DNA of 64,000 nt from contig CM070559.1 of assembly GCA_036346405.1 (NCBI GenBank), positions 37,547,889 through 37,611,888 on the forward strand. Reading direction: 5' to 3'. Shown here piece after piece: positions 46,713 through 57,287 of the stretch; within the stretch, counting starts at the first letter, position 1; every line of letters begins with the position of its first letter. This stretch comes from Phyllostachys edulis (lineage: Eukaryota; Streptophyta; Magnoliopsida; Poales; Poaceae). The notes beneath the pieces are model-generated. The model was not told the DNA's origin and did no database searches. It saw only the letters and a list, made by a program, of their open reading frames with translations. A program made the position numbers and the translations under genes.

Positions 46713-47590
46713 CAGTTCGTGAAGTGGATTGGAGCTGCTGGGTAGCATTGGCCGTTGGGGGAGATTGGACAAATCCATGTCTTCTAGGTGTTCTATGAAT
46801 GTGGCCTTCGACTGCCAGCTCACCCTTTCCTCACTCTCGTACTCGAACACTTCGGGGTAGAGTTGGTGAACCTTGTTTCCAATTCCATCACGATGTTGGG
46901 CGTGTTCGTGTACTTGTGTGAGGCCTACCTGGGGATTCCGTCTGACTTAGCGTTGTTCCAGTACTACTATGGAATGACCAAGTTGAATGGAGTCACCGGT
47001 AGCTGTAGTCTGAAGCTCCACGACGGGAAGTTGAGGGAGTATATTCAGATATTTACCCGGTCGTCGTGGCCAGGATGGAAGAAGAGGTAGTTCTATTAGG
47101 AGATAACTAATTAGGACAGCCTCTCCTTCGTCGGAAAGCCGGCCGAGAAGATTTCTACTTGAGATTCGACTCCCAAGGATCTTGGTCGGATTGCCCCCTT
47201 CATTCATGCCATCAAAGACTTGAAGGAAAAAGGGCTTATTGGATGGCACGTGGTGAACGATTTCATCACACGCCACATTAACCCTATGAAGAAGAGGGTT
47301 CATCCCATGTGGAGGTACTTGGGGTCGCAAGACCCGACCAGAGACTACGAGGAGGGTAAGTAAACTTCTAGTCTTACCCTTTTCGTCTGTTAATTTTGGA
47401 CTTGGCTTATTGAAAGTTTACTTGTTTTCGCAGACCTCTCACAAGAGGAGATTGACGCTCGGGTCAAGCTCATTTGTGAGAAGTCCCCACCACCGAACAT
47501 GGTGCCTCCTCAAATTTTGTCGGACCTGCCTGCAGAGGACAAAATAGAGCGCCTAAAGGTAATCAAAAATTGATTTCATCTTTAGGAACT

Positions 47591-47731
47591 TGTAGTCGTA
47601 GAAGAACTTACGACTAGGTACTGGTTGTCGAAAATCTTACGATCAGGTATTGGTCGTAGAAAAGCTTACGACTAGGGGTTTGCAGTAGAAAAACTTACGA
47701 CAAGATGATGGTCGTAGAAAAACTTACGACC
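47591..47731. repeat. GTCGTA repeat array in an intron of the antisense gene
   Basis: About five units of the same palindromic repeat as in the LTR, lying between the donor at 47559 and the acceptor at 47763-47764. Confidence 0.85.
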
Positions 47732-49254
47732 GCTTTGTAATATCTCTCTTTCTGATTCTTGCAGAAAGTAGGCATAGAAAACCGTCGGGACAAAGAAGAG
47801 GTCATTCTGATGGTTGTTGGCGCGTTGGCAGAGCAAGTCAAGACTCCTCCGGCCAAGAAGCGTCGGCTCGTGCAAGTCGCCGACAAGGGAGGTGCAAGTT
47901 CGAGCTCTTTTGACCTGACTAGGCCTTTTGCAAAATTTACTGCAGATTTGGCTGCTGCTGCAAAGGTTTTGGTGGTCGAAGCACTCGAGCCTCTCAAGCT
48001 CAAAGCCCCCAAGACCAAGGTACCCTTCTATTATCGCAATGAGACTTTCGAAGTTTCTGCCTCCCGTGGCTTTGTCAAGCAACTAGAAAAGGAGAACTGG
48101 AAGAGTTTTATGTCTTTTGTGAGGAAAACTGTTGCGCCAACAGTTCCTGTGGTCGAGGGCAGTGCTGCCCTTAAGGTGATTGAGACAGGTCTCGACCATC
48201 CGGAGAGCCAGGAGGCTCAAGGAGCAGTTGCGCTCGTTCAAGACCCACGACCAGACGTGGTCGTGGCCATTCCTCAACTCGAGTCTCGACCAGACGTGGT
48301 TGAGAAGAAGTCAAAGAAACCTTCCCTAGGGAAGGTTTCTTCCAAATTCAACATCAAGTCTGGCACACGAATGTATGTAGAAAGACAAAAGTGTAAGAAT
48401 AGCATTTACCTTTTGCTTTTTACCATCTAACGTGTTTTCCTTTTTATGATCTTAGCCCGGCTCCTTTAGCCATCAAGGATGTTCCTGTCAAGGAACCCAT
48501 TGCCATCTCTCCGGTAGTTAGAGAAATGACGGTGGCGGTGGTCGAAGGATCGTCCGCCGTCTGAGTGGTGGAGGGTGTCGTTTTTGCTGAAGCGGATACG
48601 ACCACTGAGGTGGTCGTGGAGCCAGAAGCAACTGCGACCACAGGAGTGGTCATAGAGGCCGAGGTGAGGACGGCGCCTGATGCTGCGGAGGCATCAACTC
48701 AAGGCGATGGATCGTTAGGCCATCGCGCTGGGAAGAAAGTCATCGTAGACATCCCTCCCGGTCCTCAAGCAGGAGCTAGCGTTACCAAATCAGAAGATGA
48801 AGAATATGCCAACTTTTCTTCTGAGTTCTTTGGTTCATCTCCCATCATGGGATCTTCTGCCCCCAAATCTCGTGCTCGGGTTCCTCACCCTAACGACATT
48901 CCCGACAAAGGGGATGTCTTCGATGACGAGCGACTCGAAAAAGTGTGGTGGGACCGAGTCCAGGAGATCGACGAGGTCAAGAACCCCACAAGAGAGGTAT
49001 CTTCGTTCACTCGAACGACTCTGAATGTAAGTACCTGTTGATCGGCATTTACATACATGTCTTTTCTTGTTTCTCACTATCTTTCTTTATGCAGAAAGCT
49101 TTGGAACAAATTGTCACTGTTGTTGAGTACAACAGGTAACTTGTCCAGTTGCGACAGGAGAAGGAGGTACTCTGCGAGCAGGCAGAGAGATGGTAAGTTA
49201 CTGGTATTCGTAGTCGTTTTATGTTTCGACCACTTATATAGTACTTACGGGGAT

Positions 49255-49535
49255 TGCCGTAGAAGATCTTACAACTAGGTACTGGTCATAGAAAAACTTA
49301 CGACCAAGTACTGTCGTAGAAAAACTTACGACTAGGTTCTGATCGTAGAAAGACTTACGACCAGGGTGTTGTCGTAGAAAAGCTTACGACTAGGTTTCGG
49401 CCGTAGAAGAACTTACGACAAGGTTTCGGTCGTAGAAGAACTTACGACTAGGTTTCGGCCGTAGAAGAACTTACGACAAGGTTTCGGTCGTAGAAGAACT
49501 TACGACAAGGTTTCAGTTGTAGAAGAACTTACGAC
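49255..49535. repeat. GTCGTA repeat array, ten units
   Basis: The largest array in the window: about ten 28-29-bp units, several nearly identical (GGTTTCGGTCGTAGAAGAAC), between coding segments of the antisense gene. Higher similarity here than in the LTR suggests local recent expansion. Confidence 0.85.
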
Positions 49536-50483
49536 CGCTTGTTTTATACTGATGTCTACTCTTTTCCTCTGTATGTTTAAGAGCGACGAGAAGTCCTTAG
49601 CTGATTCACTCGACTTTGAGTAAGTCGAGACGAAAAAGCTAAGTGAGAAGAATAAAGACCTCCTGAATAAGCTTCAGGAGGTAAACTCTGCAATCCAAAG
49701 GTTGCAGGGACAAATAAACGGTAAGTGCTGAACTTAGAACCGCTTACAACCTTCCTTTCTTTTTATAACTCTTATTCTTTTTCAGAAAAAGAGGTCGAAG
49801 TGAGGAAGCTTGAAACTAAGGTCAAAGAAAAGACCTTGGTTCTTAACAAGATTATCTGCATCGCCAAAGAAAAAGACCAAGAGGTTCAATCATGGGAGGA
49901 GCGCCATATAAAGAGCGCTGCCTCTTACCAGGAGGGAGTCAAGAAGTTGGATTCTCGACTAGTTGGTAAGCAAAACTTTACCTGTAATCAGTTTTATTTT
50001 TCTTTCGATGTCATTTTATCTGACTGGTCTTATTCTTTTCAGAGCAAGCAGTCGAAATAAAATGACACTGTGAAGTTTCGACTCATAATCAGGAGGAGAT
50101 GAAGTTCTTGAAGGTCATCCTCCAAGACAACATTTCTTTTCTGAACAATGTACTCGGTGGGCTTCATGCTGAGGGAATCACTCCTTGTGAAGATACTATG
50201 ATTGCCCACTCGAGTGCCATTGGTGACCAATTCGGAACTTTGTAGGAGTTGGTGACTACTCTGAAGATGAACCAAGTCGATTCGATAAAGGAGGCGGTCA
50301 AAGAGGGAATAAGTTTTGTTTTGGCAAAACTTAAAGCTCATGACCCCAGCCTTAATCTGCAACCCATCAAAGATGACTTCGACTGCTCTGAAGCAGAAGC
50401 GAAGCGGTTAATGACGAAAATGCAGCCGATCGTCGAGGAAGTCACGGAGGATATGCAAATAAGATCCCCCTTGTCAGAATAGT

Positions 50484-51300
50484 GTGTGTGTGTGTGTGTG
50501 TATTCCTTTTTTCTTCCTGCAAATCATCTTGTCGAGTAGTTAGTAACTCATAAGATAATGAATGGAAAAAGAGATTAAGACTAAGAATTGAAGTCATATT
50601 AATAACTTTATCCTAGCCCCCGACTATTTACTTGGTTTATTAAATAAACTAGGTAAATAGTGTGAAATAGGTCTTATGAAAAAGAGAGGTTTATCTAACT
50701 TGTAGTTTTTCGATCTCGATTGTCTTGCACTGGTCGAAAGTGTAGGAACAAGTCGACACTAGGAAGTTCCTTCTAGTGGGCTGGACCACGTACAGAAAGG
50801 AAAGGCTTCGACTAGGTGATGTTGCCTTCTCCGACCAGTTTAATCAAACCAAGAACAGTCAACTTGAGTTAAACAAACGTCTGGAGTGCCTTTAAAAATT
50901 CGTTCAACTCATTCCAGTGCACTCGGTAGGTTCACTTTGGTAGCAAGAGTTGGAAACAGGACGATGCTACGAAGTTCCTTCTAGTGGGCAAGAAAGTCTT
51001 CGACTAGGTGTTGTCTCTTCCTCCGACTAGCTGAAACAAAACGAGTTTACTGAAAGTAGTCGAGCAAATTGAAAAAGTGTACTCTGCTTAGTTTATTTTT
51101 CAAAAATGAATGAAGAAATAATCTAAGATACCAAGAGTTGGCTTGAAAATATTTCAACCATGTGAGTTGAACCCAAGGACTTTGTATTGGCAGCAAAAAG
51201 GAGGAACGAGTCGACACTAGGAAGTTCCCTCTAGTGGGTTGAACCACGTGTAGAAAGGAAAGGCTTCGACTAGGTGATGTCACCATCCTTTCGATCAATG
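50484..51300. repeat. Spacer between antisense gene and pol; TG microsatellite and three direct repeats
   Basis: An 18-base TG run at about 50484-50501. Copies beginning about 50751, 50961 and 51209 share GAAGTTCCTTCTAGTGGG, GGCTTCGACTAGGTG and similar blocks, 210-250 bp apart. The two genes of the element converge across this spacer, so it may hold both transcript ends. Confidence 0.65.
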
Positions 51301-51431
51301 TAAAGATAGTTTGGGTGCTGGTCGTAGAAACACTTATGACCAGGTAATGATCGAAAAATTATCAAAGTGCTACCCAAAGTAAGACAATAAAGATAGAAAG
51401 AATCTGATACTTTATTGTAGGGTTGGTCGGT

Positions 51432-51549
51432 TTACACATAAAATTTGCATAACTGGTCGATATTCCAAGAATTGGAGAGAATTCTGCCGTCTTCCATTGC
51501 TAGTCGTACCGAACCTAGTCGCATAACTTTGACCATAGTGTAAGTACCT
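51432..51549 (-). pseudogene. Residual C-terminal end of Tat integrase
   Basis: In the - strand frame ending at the TAA (51432-51434) the residues are MEDGRILSNSWNIDQLCKFY, followed by V. WN-IDxLxKFY endings are typical of Gypsy pol C-termini (inference from family appearance). It is joined directly to RNase H sequence at about 51549, with the integrase core absent. Confidence 0.6.
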
Positions 51550-52820
51550 TCCCGCTGCTTCCCTATTCTGGAGGATCACTGCCAAGGGAAACTCAGACGA
51601 CACAATTATCTTGTGCATCTGAAAATAATGCTGCGGTTTCCTTGAAGACATGAGGAGGGCATAGAGAAGTTTTTGGACCAGAGGGTAATGATCCTTAGGC
51701 CCGTGCAAAACTTCACTTACGTGGTAAACTGGTCGTCGGATGTTTTCACGATCTACGACCAGTACTGCGCTCACTGCCTGTGGCGTGGCAGCTAGATAAA
51801 TTAAGAGCATCTCTTCTGGTTTCGGAGAAACCAAAACAGGAGCACTCGTAAGATATCTCTTGACATCCTCAAAGACATCATTTGCCTCTTCCGACCACTT
51901 GAAACTCTCGTGCTTCCTTAGAATTTTGAAGAAAGGTAGTCCTTTTTCTCCCAGTCGTGTGATGAAATGACTTAAAGACGCCATGCATCCTGTGAGTTTC
52001 TGGACTTCTTTCTTCGTGGTTGGAGGGCGCATTTGCATGATAGCCTTTATCTTTTCGGGATTTGCTTCGATCCCTCGTACAGACACCAAGAATCCAAGCA
52101 ATTTCCTCGAAGAGACTCCAAACACACACTTATCAGGATTGAGTTTCAGTCAGTGTTTTTTGAGATTGTCGAATGTCACCTGCAAGTCTGAAACATGATT
52201 AAGCCGCTTGATACTTTTTACGACTAGATTGTCAACATAGGCTTCCAAATTTCAACCTAGTTGAGGTGAAAAAGTCGATTGCATTAAGCGTTGAAAAGAA
52301 GTACCGGCATTTTTTAGACCAAATGGCATTTTGACATAATAAAATATTCCAAATAGAGTAATAAATGTGGTCTTTTCTTCATCTTCTAGACACATATTAA
52401 TCTGATGGTAGGGAGAATATGCATTTAGAAAACTTAATGTTTCACAACCAGCAGTAGAATCAACCAACTGACTGATACAAGGTAAAGGGAAATCATCTTT
52501 TGGACAAGATTTATTAAGATCAATGAAGTCTACACACATTCGCCTCTTGCCGTTAGACTTCCTAACCATTACAGGGTTGGCCAACCACTCTGGGTGGTCG
52601 ACTTCTCTTATAAAGCCTGCTTTAAGTAGCTTGTCCAATTCTGACTTTATAGTATCTCGTCGATCAGGGGAAAATATCTGTAATTTTTGTTTTATGGGTA
52701 CTTTGTCGGGACGTAGAGCTAACATGTGCTCGATCACTTCCCTGGGGACTCCGAGCATGTCGGATGCTTGCCACGCGAAGACATCTGTGTTTGCCCGGAG
52801 GAACACGATGAGGGCGTCTT
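51550..52820 (-). pseudogene. Tat reverse transcriptase and partial RNase H (broken)
   Basis: RT blocks on the - strand: LDKLLKAGFIREVDHPEWLA, NPVMVRKSNGKRRMCVDF, LNKSCPKDDFPLP, DSTAGCETLSFLNAYSPYHQ and MPFGLKNAGTSFQRLM. The catalytic box reads YVDN (52228-52239), where active copies have Y(A/V)DD. The connection and RNase H start follow: LGFLVSVRGIEANPEKI, LLIYLAATPQAVSAVLV and KPQHYFQMHKIIV. The frame stops at 52249-52251 and the sequence is cut at AAG (about 51550), losing the rest of RNase H and the second, Tat-type RNase H. Confidence 0.9.
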
Positions 52821-53420
52821 CCTATTTGGGGTCGGAAGTATCCCCGATGTGAATAGTCTTTGAGGGCTCCTCTAGATTCAAAAGAACCTCATTGACCTGG
52901 TCGTTCGGCTTAGGTACAGCTTTAGGTTTTGACTGCTTGGTCGAAGGCTGCCCTTTGTTTTCTTCTCGAGCTGGTATCTGGCCAACCATCTCGAGGGATC
53001 GATGGTCACACGTGTGTGCCATCTTTTTGTCACAATGAATTGTGATCACTCCTTTGGGACCTGGCATCTTAAAACATTGATACCCATAATGAGTAGCGAT
53101 TAAGAATTTTGCCAAAGTTGGTTGTCCGAGTATGGCGTTATATGCCGTATCAAAATTGACCATATCAAAGGAGATCTTCTCTGTCCTGAAATTACTTGGA
53201 GAACCAATGTTAAAGGAAGAGAAACTTGGCCAATAGGTTTGGCCGAAGACCCCGGTATGATACCATAAAAAGTGTATCGTACAGGTCTTACCTTGGCCTG
53301 GGGTACCCGCATCTCGTCCAGGGTACTCGTAAATAAAATGTTTAACGAGCTACCACTATTAATTAACACTCGATTTACTTGATAGTTATTGATGGTGGGC
53401 TCGACCATGATTGAAAAACG
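52821..53420 (-). pseudogene. Tat protease (broken, active-site Asp replaced)
   Basis: Retropepsin-like region: VLINSGSSLNILF corresponds to V-L-(V/I)-D-(G)-GSS, with the catalytic Asp codon read as AAT (Asn) at 53358-53360. The second copy has GAT at the equivalent site (61561-61563). Downstream are FDTAYNAILGQPTLAKFLI and AIPHYGYQ-type residues of the protease to RT linker. Confidence 0.8.
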
Positions 53421-55854
53421 ACCTGGTCGAGTGGAAGGAATCGGGCAGTCACCCTTCTTGAAGGAGATGGTGACTTCTGACCACTTCGGCAGTTTATTGA
53501 TAAGAAGAGGGTCAATGGAGTTTACCTCACGTTCGACGGCCTTAAGCTGTCATCTTGACTCGTATGCCGATGATCCCCCATAGATATGTTCGATAGTGTG
53601 TTCGAGATCTTGGAATGACATCTCCTCGTTGTCATCAGACTGCGTGTGACCACTGACTTGCCTTACCTCTTCGAGGGTAGGAAGTAGTCCTTTGTTGTTG
53701 TAGTAGTCCTCGATTTTTCGTTGGAATACTCAGTAGTTGTGAAGGTCATGTCCTTCCCTTTTATGGAAAGGACACCACCTAGGCTTATCGTTTTTCCGCT
53801 TGGGGCGCTTACCTTTGCCTTGATCAGAGTATGGCTTGGAGCCTTGAGGATTTTTATCGCTCACTGCCAAGACCTCCTTGGAACCGTTGGCTTGGAGCTT
53901 TTGGCACTTTGCCTTGTTCTTGGATTTCTTGGCCTTCTTATCCTTCTTCATACCACTTCGCCCACCTCTTGAGGAATTTTATCTTCTTGATCAATAGTGT
54001 TGTTCCAATCGACCGCTTCGACGGCAGTAGCATATCGATCGGCCACCTCGAAGAGTTCGGCGATAGTGGCGGGAGGATTCAAGGCGATGTCCTCCATGAT
54101 CCTTCTACCACAGACTCCCTGCTTGAAAGCTCTGATGACAGAAGAATCAGAAACCTCAGGAATGGAATTTCAAACCTGACCGAAGCGTTGAATGAACTGG
54201 CGCAGAGTCTCATGGTCGTTTTGTCTCATCTTATGCAGGTCAACCTCCTTCCTAGGGCGATGATAGGTGCCTTAGAAATTCTCCAGTAGGAGGTCGCAAA
54301 GGTGTTGCCATGAATAAATCGACTCAGGTGGCTGATTTAACAACCATGATTGAGCAGATCCCTCAAGTACGGTAGAAAGGTAATTTGCCATTACATGCTC
54401 TCCTCCTCCTGCAGCTCGGATAGCGGTTGTGTAGATCTAGAGAAATTCAATGGGGTTTTGAGATCCATCAAACTTCTCCATGTTCATTGGTCGAAACTGA
54501 GGCAGCCAACGAACTGCTCGGAGGTCGGGTGAGAAAGCCCAACATCCGGTAATAACTTTTTGATGCCTTCTTTGCATAAAACAAGGATTGACGTCATCGG
54601 GTGATCGTACACGATGATACCTGGTCATAGGCGTACCCGACTTGTGGTGGGTCTCAACCCTACGAGGGAAATACTCCTCATATTCTGTCTGCTGTCGTAG
54701 ATTTCTGGGTTGGAGTTGTGAATGATCACCTCTCCTAGGAACCCGCTGGTCTTCAGGTGTTCGAGGAATTTTCCTTCGGCTGGGGCGAAGATCAGGAGAG
54801 CATCGTGATCGGTCGTCACGGCGATCTCCATGTGGTGAGTTCTTAGAATGACTGGAAGTGGACGAGGTCGTACCGCCACGACTTCTAGGTTGAGGTCGGT
54901 GAGGGCGCTCAAGATGGGTTCTTGAGAAGGTCGTTGATGCGCTGGAGTTCTTGAGCTTCCTCCGACTGACAGTGAACACGCCCAGACGGATTTTTCTGGG
55001 CTGCGATTCTTCTCTGTCGGGTTGCCTTAGGAGCGTCCATACCTGAGCCTCAAGCTTGCCTCAGTGGAGTACGAGTATTTCTACAATCTCCTTGACACTC
55101 ATCAGAGTGTTGACTCTGTTCATCGCCAAAGGTGTTCTTGCCATTGCCACGAGGGGTCGCAGCGTGTGATCGTTGGAGAGCATCCTCAGTTCTATCTCTA
55201 GGAGAGTGATCGCCACCTGAGAGAAGGACAAAGACCTCCCGTTGATGATCTCCACCTGCGCTTGAGGCCTCCTCGCTTGAGGAGTAGTCGAGAGACACCA
55301 TCTGGTGACTTGGAGCAAACCCCTCCAGGAAGGGGAATTCTGGGTTATAACCGTCTCCGTCCGCAAGTGAGCCCTGCGATGGGATAGTTGAACCCGCAGG
55401 AAAAGCATGTTCGACCCCCCTTCTTGGTGGGGCTAACCTGAGAGAGACGACCACCAGGTGCTGATGAAGCTCTGGAATGATTGCCTCCAGGACTTGTTGT
55501 GCCAGGTCGGACTGTCTCAGACGGACTCGAACACTTGGAGAGGGAACCCTCGCTATGCTCTGAGTCTATCCTGGTGCAGCCCTTATTGTGGTCGGATTGA
55601 CCCTTTCCCTCTGAGGAAGCTAGTTCCTCATCTGGACATAAGGTTGCGGGGGATAAGGATCCCTCCTCAACTCCATCAGCGATATGGTCTCCTGGAGAAT
55701 GATCTCCGGAGGCGATATCACCAACGGATGATGCAACACTCGGCTCGTAGTTGAAACCGGCATCCATGTCGATATCTAAGTAATTGGACAAGTCGAACCA
55801 GTTCTCCTCGTTCCACTCTCCTGCCATGAGAGCATTAGAGTTAGAAGAGAGCAA
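53421..55854 (-). pseudogene. Tat gag (broken)
   Basis: Broken into several frames. A Ser/Arg/His-rich region (55460-54640), then the capsid-type core KFDGSQNPIEFL near 54440-54480 and, further along, YLSTVLEGSAQSWLLNQPP-like and LRQFIQRFGQ-like residues in other frames, then a basic tail (53951-53730: KKDKKAKKSKNKAKCQK). The start is taken at the ATG complementary to 55852-55854 (MLSSNSNALMAGEW), about 40 bases downstream of the primer site, but other starts are possible. Confidence 0.75.
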
Positions 55855-55876
55855 AGAAAGCTGGTGACTCGAAGAA

Positions 55877-55895
55877 CCCCACGGACGGCGCCAAC
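55877..55895 (-). other. Primer-binding site of the Tat element
   Basis: Directly after the upstream LTR on the - strand: TTGGCGCCGTCCGTGGGG. The first nine bases after the leading T, TGGCGCCGT, match the 3' end of plant tRNA-Asp and the rest only partly. Its position fixes the element's direction of transcription. Confidence 0.75.
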
Positions 55896-56637
55896 TGCTA
55901 GTGTTTTAGAACCGAACTTACGTAAAGATTGTTTGATTCGGGGGTTCCCCTAGCCTCAAATCACGCAGAGAGAGGCGACACGGGGATTTTTATACAGGCT
56001 TGGGCCTTCTCCTGTGTGTATGTATTGAGTTTGCTGGATTACAATATCAAGGGAAAGACTATAATGATGCGCCTTGTGCTCTCGGTTCCTCTCTCTTCTC
56101 CTTCTCTGATGATTCTGTCTTTTATAGTACTTGGAGTGTGTTGTTGTTCTTCCAGTCCAAAGGATGCCTTAATGCTTCAGATTATGGAGCCGTTATTGGA
56201 GATTATTGTGGGAGTAGTAACATTCCCACGTCGCGAGGCAGTTATCACCATGACAGGGAGTTGATTCGTGCCATTATTCTAGGGAATAACAGCGTAGTTT
56301 ACAGTGCATATCTTTAAATATGGTGCGGAAGATTCCCTGGTCGATTAGGCCCACATGTTTGTAAGCCACATCGACCAGGTGGTGGTCGTAGAATAGCTTA
56401 CGACTATAAACTGATCATAGAAGAGCTTACGATCAAGACATAATCATAGAAAGACTTACGACTATGAGGTAGTCGTAGAAGGACTTACGACTATGGGGTG
56501 GTCGTAGAAGAACTTACGACCTCCATCTTTTCACTTATGAATATTAAGGGGTATACTCAAGAACTATATGACGTCATTATTATCCATAATATGAATTACT
56601 GATAAATAATTAAATGAGGATTATTATATCCTCGTCA
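55896..56637 (-). repeat. Upstream LTR of the Tat element (by transcription)
   Basis: 742 bp, TGCTAGTGTTTTAG to TCCTCGTCA on the + strand, followed by the AGTAC TSD. A - strand TATA box lies at 56119-56126. It carries about five GTCGTA...TACGAC units at 56385-56521. The outer end has a GAGGAT/ATCCTC palindrome. Confidence 0.9.
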
Positions 56638-56837
56638 AGTACCCTCTTCTCGGCCCACCGCAGATGTGAGTCATCTTGAAGGTCAACATGAGTACTGGGA
56701 TTCTTGTCCTGTATGACTCGAAGTTGGCCAGGCAGGTTGTGGTAGGAGTCCTCGAACATACCGAACCTTGATTTCAATATCTTCTGCTTTGCCCTCCACG
56801 CCTTAGCATAGCTGATTGTGTACTCAAACCTTGACAA
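56638..56837 (-). pseudogene. MULE transposase, N-terminal part
   Basis: The - strand reads YTISYAKAWRAKQKILKSRF, GMFEDSYHNLPGQLRVIQDK and NPSTHVDLQDD, the conserved MuDR-type N-terminal region. It runs into the AGTAC TSD and, after removing the Tat element, continues in frame as KRVL then QGAFFAFG at 41639. The N-terminus is cut at about 56837 where a tandem repeat begins. Confidence 0.85.
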
Positions 56838-56839
56838 TA

Positions 56840-57151
56840 CACTGCGATACTACCTTTTCAGACCAAAATGGTAGCACTCTGCCATGCCACCTTTTCATAC
56901 CAAAAAGACCGCAACCTGTCACGCCACACACTTACACCTTTTGCAGACCGAAATGACAACACACTGCGACTCTACCTTTTCTGATAGAAATGATCACACT
57001 CTGCCACACCACCTTTTAGACCAAAAAGACTGCGCCCAGTCACGCCACATTCCCATCTTTTGCAGACTGAAATGACAACACACTGCGACGCTACCTTTTA
57101 AGACAAATGACCTAACTCTGCCACACCACTTTTTTAGACCGAAAAGACCGC
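56840..57151. repeat. Tandem repeat, about 120-bp unit, 2.6 copies
   Basis: Units begin CACTGCGA at 56840, 56962 and 57081 and share CTACCTTTT, ACTCTGCCA.ACCACCTTTT and TTTTGCAGACYGAAATGACA. It abuts the truncated end of the MULE gene. Confidence 0.8.
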
Positions 57152-57287
57152 TGAAGAATCTAGATCCGTCATTATGAGTTAATGGAGTATTTTGGTAATT
57201 AATGACAGTCGTCATGTGGACTAATATTTTTCATGAGTTGGTGAAACAGGTTGAGTCTTATGATAATGAAGACTTTGAGTGGCATCG

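Larger units (their letters stand above)
43022..50482 (+). pseudogene. Antisense PF04195-like ('putative gypsy type transposon') gene of the Tat element, broken
   Basis: Role unknown; proteins of this class are encoded by Gypsy-type elements in grasses. First exon 43022-43116, interrupted by solo LTR B, resumes at 46718 and runs to 47356. It starts MAGAASQWAESEMD and reads across the insertion as IPESQ then FVKWIGAAG; the conserved block is FYECGLRLPAHPFLTLVLEH, then LVNLVSNSI. Further exons: 47434-47558, 47765-about 48372, about 48456-49026, then short exons to 50479 with Lys/Glu-rich coiled-coil residues (49770-50060). Introns have GT/AG ends and carry the GTCGTA repeat. Breaks: TAG codons near 46734 and 46775, a TGA near 48562 and others. 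The long C-terminal region is predicted coiled coil by heptad-like Leu/Lys/Glu spacing. Confidence 0.75.
41640..56637 (-). mobile_element. Tat-lineage Ty3/Gypsy retrotransposon with an antisense gene, TSD AGTAC
   Basis: 14,998 bp including a nested 3.6-kb solo LTR. LTRs at 41640-42434 and 55896-56637; TSD AGTAC at 41635-41639 and 56638-56642. gag-pol runs on the - strand: LTR TATA, tRNA-Asp-like primer site at 55877-55895, gag, protease, RT. A polypurine-like GGGGGGC lies on the - strand just outside 42434. An additional gene lies antisense between pol and the downstream LTR. Extra ORFs of this kind are known in Tat-lineage Gypsy elements. Most of RNase H and integrase is deleted. Confidence 0.88.

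Noticed and set aside
49255..49535. Regularly spaced repeats resembling a CRISPR array
   Set aside because: Units are contiguous with no unique spacers, the DNA is plant nuclear, and the same unit occurs in LTRs.
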